Shown here piece by piece: positions 62,223 to 64,000 of a stretch of DNA of 64,000 nucleotides (positions are counted from its first letter, which is position 1; every line of letters starts with the position of its first letter). The translations under genes and the position numbers were made by a program. The DNA comes from Bacillota bacterium (GTDB lineage Bacteria > Bacillota > Clostridia > Lachnospirales > Lachnospiraceae). The notes under the pieces were generated by a model, which worked only from the letters and a program-made list of their open reading frames with translations, was not told the origin of the DNA and ran no database searches. The stretch is from the NCBI GenBank assembly GCA_023398375.1, contig JAEWSH010000128.1, positions 61,615 through 125,614 on the forward strand, read 5' to 3'.

Positions 62223-62240
62223 TTGACATTATTTTAACAC
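62223..62240 (+). promoter_or_regulatory. Candidate Rex operator overlapping the rex -35 region
   Basis: The 18 bases TTGACATTATTTTAACAC match the clostridial Rex consensus TTGTTAA-N4-TTAACAA at 10 of 14 fixed positions, with a perfect TTAACA right half. Overlap with the -35 hexamer would allow autorepression at high NAD+. Confidence 0.45.
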
Positions 62241-62251
62241 TTTTATATAAT
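62223..62251 (+). promoter_or_regulatory. Consensus promoter of rex
   Basis: A perfect TTGACA and a perfect TATAAT are separated by exactly 17 bases, about 70 bases before the rex start. Confidence 0.9.
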
Positions 62252-62319
62252 ATAACTTACAGAAATAAGAAAACAGTAATCGTCAGATTGCGTAATATGT
62301 TAATTCGGGGGAATAAAAA

Positions 62320-62949
62320 GTGGAAGAAAAAGAAATCTCTCAAGCAGTAATAAGCAGATTACCGCGCTATTTCAGGTATCTGGGAGAATTAAAAGATGAG
62401 GGAGTTGAGCGGATTTCATCACAGGATCTAAGTGAGCTGATGAAGGTAACAGCTTCCCAAATCAGGCAGGATTTTAATAATTTTGGTGGATTTGGACAGC
62501 AGGGGTACGGATATAATGTAAAATACTTATATGAAGAGATTGGTAAAATTCTGGGATTGGACAAAGAACATCATCTGATTATCGTAGGAGCTGGTAATTT
62601 AGGGCAGGCGTTGGCAAATTATATGAATTTTGAAAGACGTGGATTTATCATAAAAGGATTATTTGACAGCAATGCTTTGCTTTATGGTAAGACAATCAGG
62701 GGGATTGAGGTGCAGCCAATGGAGAATATCAGGGACTTCGTCAAAGCAAACGAAATTGATATCGCGGTACTGACAATTCCAAAATCATGTGCGGTGGAAG
62801 TGGCAGAACAATTAGTTGAGTATGGGATTAAGGCAATTTGGAACTTTGCACACGTGGATTTAAATGTACCGGGTGATGTGTTAGTGGAAAATGTACATTT
62901 ATCGGATAGTCTGATGAAGCTGTCTTATAATATTACATACCAGAAGTAA
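62320..62949 (+). CDS. rex: Redox-sensing transcriptional repressor Rex
   Basis: A 209-residue repressor sensing the NADH/NAD+ ratio. The N-terminal winged helix (residues 1-75) contains ISSQDLSELMKVTASQIRQD and FGGFGQQGYGYNV; the Rossmann domain has IIVGAGNLGQAL (about residues 88-99) and the domain-swap helix at the C-terminus. The start is a GTG with GGGGGA upstream. In anaerobic Clostridia Rex controls fermentation genes (alcohol and butyrate or lactate routes). A candidate operator overlaps its own promoter. Confidence 0.97.
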   Translation: MEEKEISQAVISRLPRYFRYLGELKDEGVERISSQDLSELMKVTASQIRQDFNNFGGFGQQGYGYNVKYLYEEIGKILGLDKEHHLIIVGAGNLGQALANYMNFERRGFIIKGLFDSNALLYGKTIRGIEVQPMENIRDFVKANEIDIAVLTIPKSCAVEVAEQLVEYGIKAIWNFAHVDLNVPGDVLVENVHLSDSLMKLSYNITYQK

Positions 62950-63016
62950 TCATGGAAAAAGAAGAGGCTAACATATTTCTGGTGAAGTGATATGATAGCG
63001 ATAAGAGGTGTGTTTT

Positions 63017-63652
63017 ATGTCACGTACGGAAGAAGTGTATATTCCAGCTTTGGAAGGCAAGAAAGTACCAATATTAACATTAGATAATAAATGGCATCAG
63101 CTATTTACACAGGCAGAGACAAATCCAAGGATTCATCAAATGGAAGAACAATTGAATGAATTATTGAAACGACAAGGAAAGCTTACGACTGAGACAAAGG
63201 AAATTAAGAAAATCAAAACAAAGCTTATGAATGAGATTGTTGAATTAATGGATTCATTAAGTGATGCTGAGCCTAATAAAGGACAGAATAAACAGTTAGA
63301 GGACCATAAAAGACTGATCAATGAATGCAATGATAAAGTAAAATCTTATCAGGATGAATTACTTGATATCCCAAAGGAAATAGAAACAATAAATCATGCA
63401 CTAATGTTAGAGACCATGGAAGTTTGTTATCACACATTAAAAGAAAATACAGTGGAGATCGAAACGATTGCGGAGTGGGTTACAAGCATTAGAATTGAAC
63501 TTAAGAAGAAATTAATCCGTAAACAGGAAAAAGAAATTATGAATCAAGAATTATATACGTATATGCACAATATTTTTGGGGCAAACGTGATTGATATTTT
63601 TGATATGAAATATAACCCATCAGAAAAACCAATTCGTAAAAAAGAAAAATAA
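63017..63652 (+). CDS. Coiled-coil protein of unknown function
   Basis: A 211-residue soluble protein. Residues 1-35 form a short conserved-looking start (YIPALEGKKVPILTLDNKWHQLF), and residues 35-125 are a strong predicted coiled coil rich in Lys, Glu and Leu. The C-terminal part has an additional helical region ending in a basic tail. No known family was recognised. ATG 63017 is preceded by AGAGGTG; GTG 63008 is an alternative. It follows rex by 67 bases and is ended by a strong terminator, so it may be co-transcribed with rex. Confidence 0.75.
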   Translation: MSRTEEVYIPALEGKKVPILTLDNKWHQLFTQAETNPRIHQMEEQLNELLKRQGKLTTETKEIKKIKTKLMNEIVELMDSLSDAEPNKGQNKQLEDHKRLINECNDKVKSYQDELLDIPKEIETINHALMLETMEVCYHTLKENTVEIETIAEWVTSIRIELKKKLIRKQEKEIMNQELYTYMHNIFGANVIDIFDMKYNPSEKPIRKKEK

Positions 63653-63659
63653 ACTTATG

Positions 63660-63696
63660 AATGCGTCAAAAACGACTGTTTTTTGGCGTATTTTCT
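63660..63696 (+). terminator. Terminator of the coiled-coil protein gene
   Basis: A 13-base-pair stem with two G-U pairs (arms 63660-63672 and 63680-63692) has a CGACTG loop and a T-rich 3' side. Confidence 0.85.
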
Positions 63697-63735
63697 TATA
63701 TCATGGGAAATTGTGAAACAATTTCCCATGATATA
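63697..63735. repeat. 18-base-pair perfect palindromic hairpin
   Basis: Arms 63697-63714 and 63718-63735 are fully complementary around the loop GAA, directly abutting the terminator. There is no T-run after it. It may be an extra 3' stabilising hairpin or an inserted palindromic element. Confidence 0.9.
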
Positions 63736-63885
63736 AAATCCTCCGGGGGATGCGCACGAATGTATAAGGAAGATGTCACTAAGGTGACTACATTCGCCGC
63801 AACAAAGCAGCCAAGTCCCTCAAGAATGAGGAATTAGGGAGTTGAAGCGGGCTTGTCCGCTTTGTTCTATTAAAGGAAGACTAAC
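63736..63885. other. Multi-stem structured element, unassigned
   Basis: No gene. Paired segments: CGAATGTA with TACATTCG around a GTCAC/GTGAC hairpin (about 63748-63791), then ACAAAGC with GCTTTGT (about 63798-63867) enclosing CCTC/GAGG, and AAGCGG/CCGCTT hairpins. The pattern resembles a structured RNA or a dispersed palindromic element. No riboswitch family was recognised. Confidence 0.5.
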
Positions 63886-64000
63886 TATTAAAAGTCAAGT
63901 CTTAAAATGATTTTTTTTGAATGAATTGCAGAAATGCATTTCAGATAGATAATAAACTAAAAATTAGTTCAATGAACATTGAAAACTGCATGACAAACAG
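63886..64000 (+). other. Possible rRNA operon leader (truncated by window)
   Basis: The last 115 bases are AT-rich, with a GAAATGCATTTC palindrome (63931-63942), a small AACTAA/TTAGTT hairpin and TTCAATGAACATTGAA followed by AACTG. The GAACATTGAAAACTG string closely resembles the sequence found just upstream of, or between, rRNA genes in Clostridia. No rRNA sequence itself is present in the window. Confidence 0.4.

Noticed and set aside
1..64000. tRNA genes, insertion sequences, prophage or CRISPR arrays
   Set aside because: No cloverleaf, transposase, phage protein or repeat-spacer array was recognised on either strand.

Overview
The window is a chromosomal segment from a low-GC, Gram-positive, anaerobic fermenter, most likely a Lachnospiraceae-type member of the Clostridia. 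The inference rests on several features. There are T-box leaders before pheS and leuS, a Rex redox repressor, and mannose-family PTS genes. A class B sortase sits beside a surface protein ending in an SPKTG-type sorting signal. There are also BspA-type leucine-rich-repeat surface proteins, an ATP-dependent PEP carboxykinase and a SpoIID-domain protein. Most genes have strong AGGAGG-type ribosome binding sites and many are flanked by clear intrinsic terminators. No phage, insertion sequence, CRISPR array or tRNA gene was seen.

Layout. 1-6400: a mannose-family PTS locus (EIID, 2-hydroxyacid dehydrogenase, SIS isomerase, EIIA, CdaR-like regulator, EIIB, DapA-family aldolase) ending in a membrane protein that looks like a dead M28 peptidase. 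6474-14753: a YesN/YesM-type two-component system followed by a YtfQ-YtfR-YtfT-YjfF-like sugar ABC transporter. 14974-20265: Si-type citrate synthase (minus), Xaa-Pro aminopeptidase and PEP carboxykinase. 20339-25558: a DbpA-like helicase, a probable 6S RNA, a SpoIID-domain protein and a YihY-family membrane protein. 25591-32647: T-box-pheS-pheT, M18 aminopeptidase, queA and a PilZ protein. 32717-36166 (minus): a DAHP synthase - tyrA - aroA operon. 36427-45534: an EF-G-like GTPase, an unknown membrane protein, a two-domain PPK2 enzyme, T-box-leuS and methylglyoxal synthase. 45607-46781 (minus): two small unknown proteins and a Cys/Gly-rich protein. 46974-55884: sortase B, two BspA-like surface proteins and a subtilisin-like protease. 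56116-59489: a Re-citrate synthase-like enzyme, a GntR regulator and a eukaryote-like NADP isocitrate dehydrogenase. 59587-63652: a P-loop kinase-like protein, an ABC-F protein (minus), rex and a coiled-coil protein. The last 350 bases hold stable hairpins and sequence resembling an rRNA operon leader.

How it fits together. Two sugar uptake systems feed glycolysis. PEP carboxykinase, two different citrate synthases and isocitrate dehydrogenase outline PEP-oxaloacetate exchange and the oxidative branch from oxaloacetate to 2-oxoglutarate. Aromatic amino acid synthesis is next to, but opposite, amino-acid-responsive tRNA synthetase genes. The most notable points are the coexistence of Si- and Re-type citrate synthases and a family of small stem-loop repeats placed directly after intrinsic terminators, one of them tandemly duplicated in the leuS leader. 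Others are the membrane-embedded M28 pseudo-peptidase, an EF-G paralogue with altered G motifs, a protease whose ribosome binding site lies in a terminator hairpin, and an unassigned multi-stem element near the right end.
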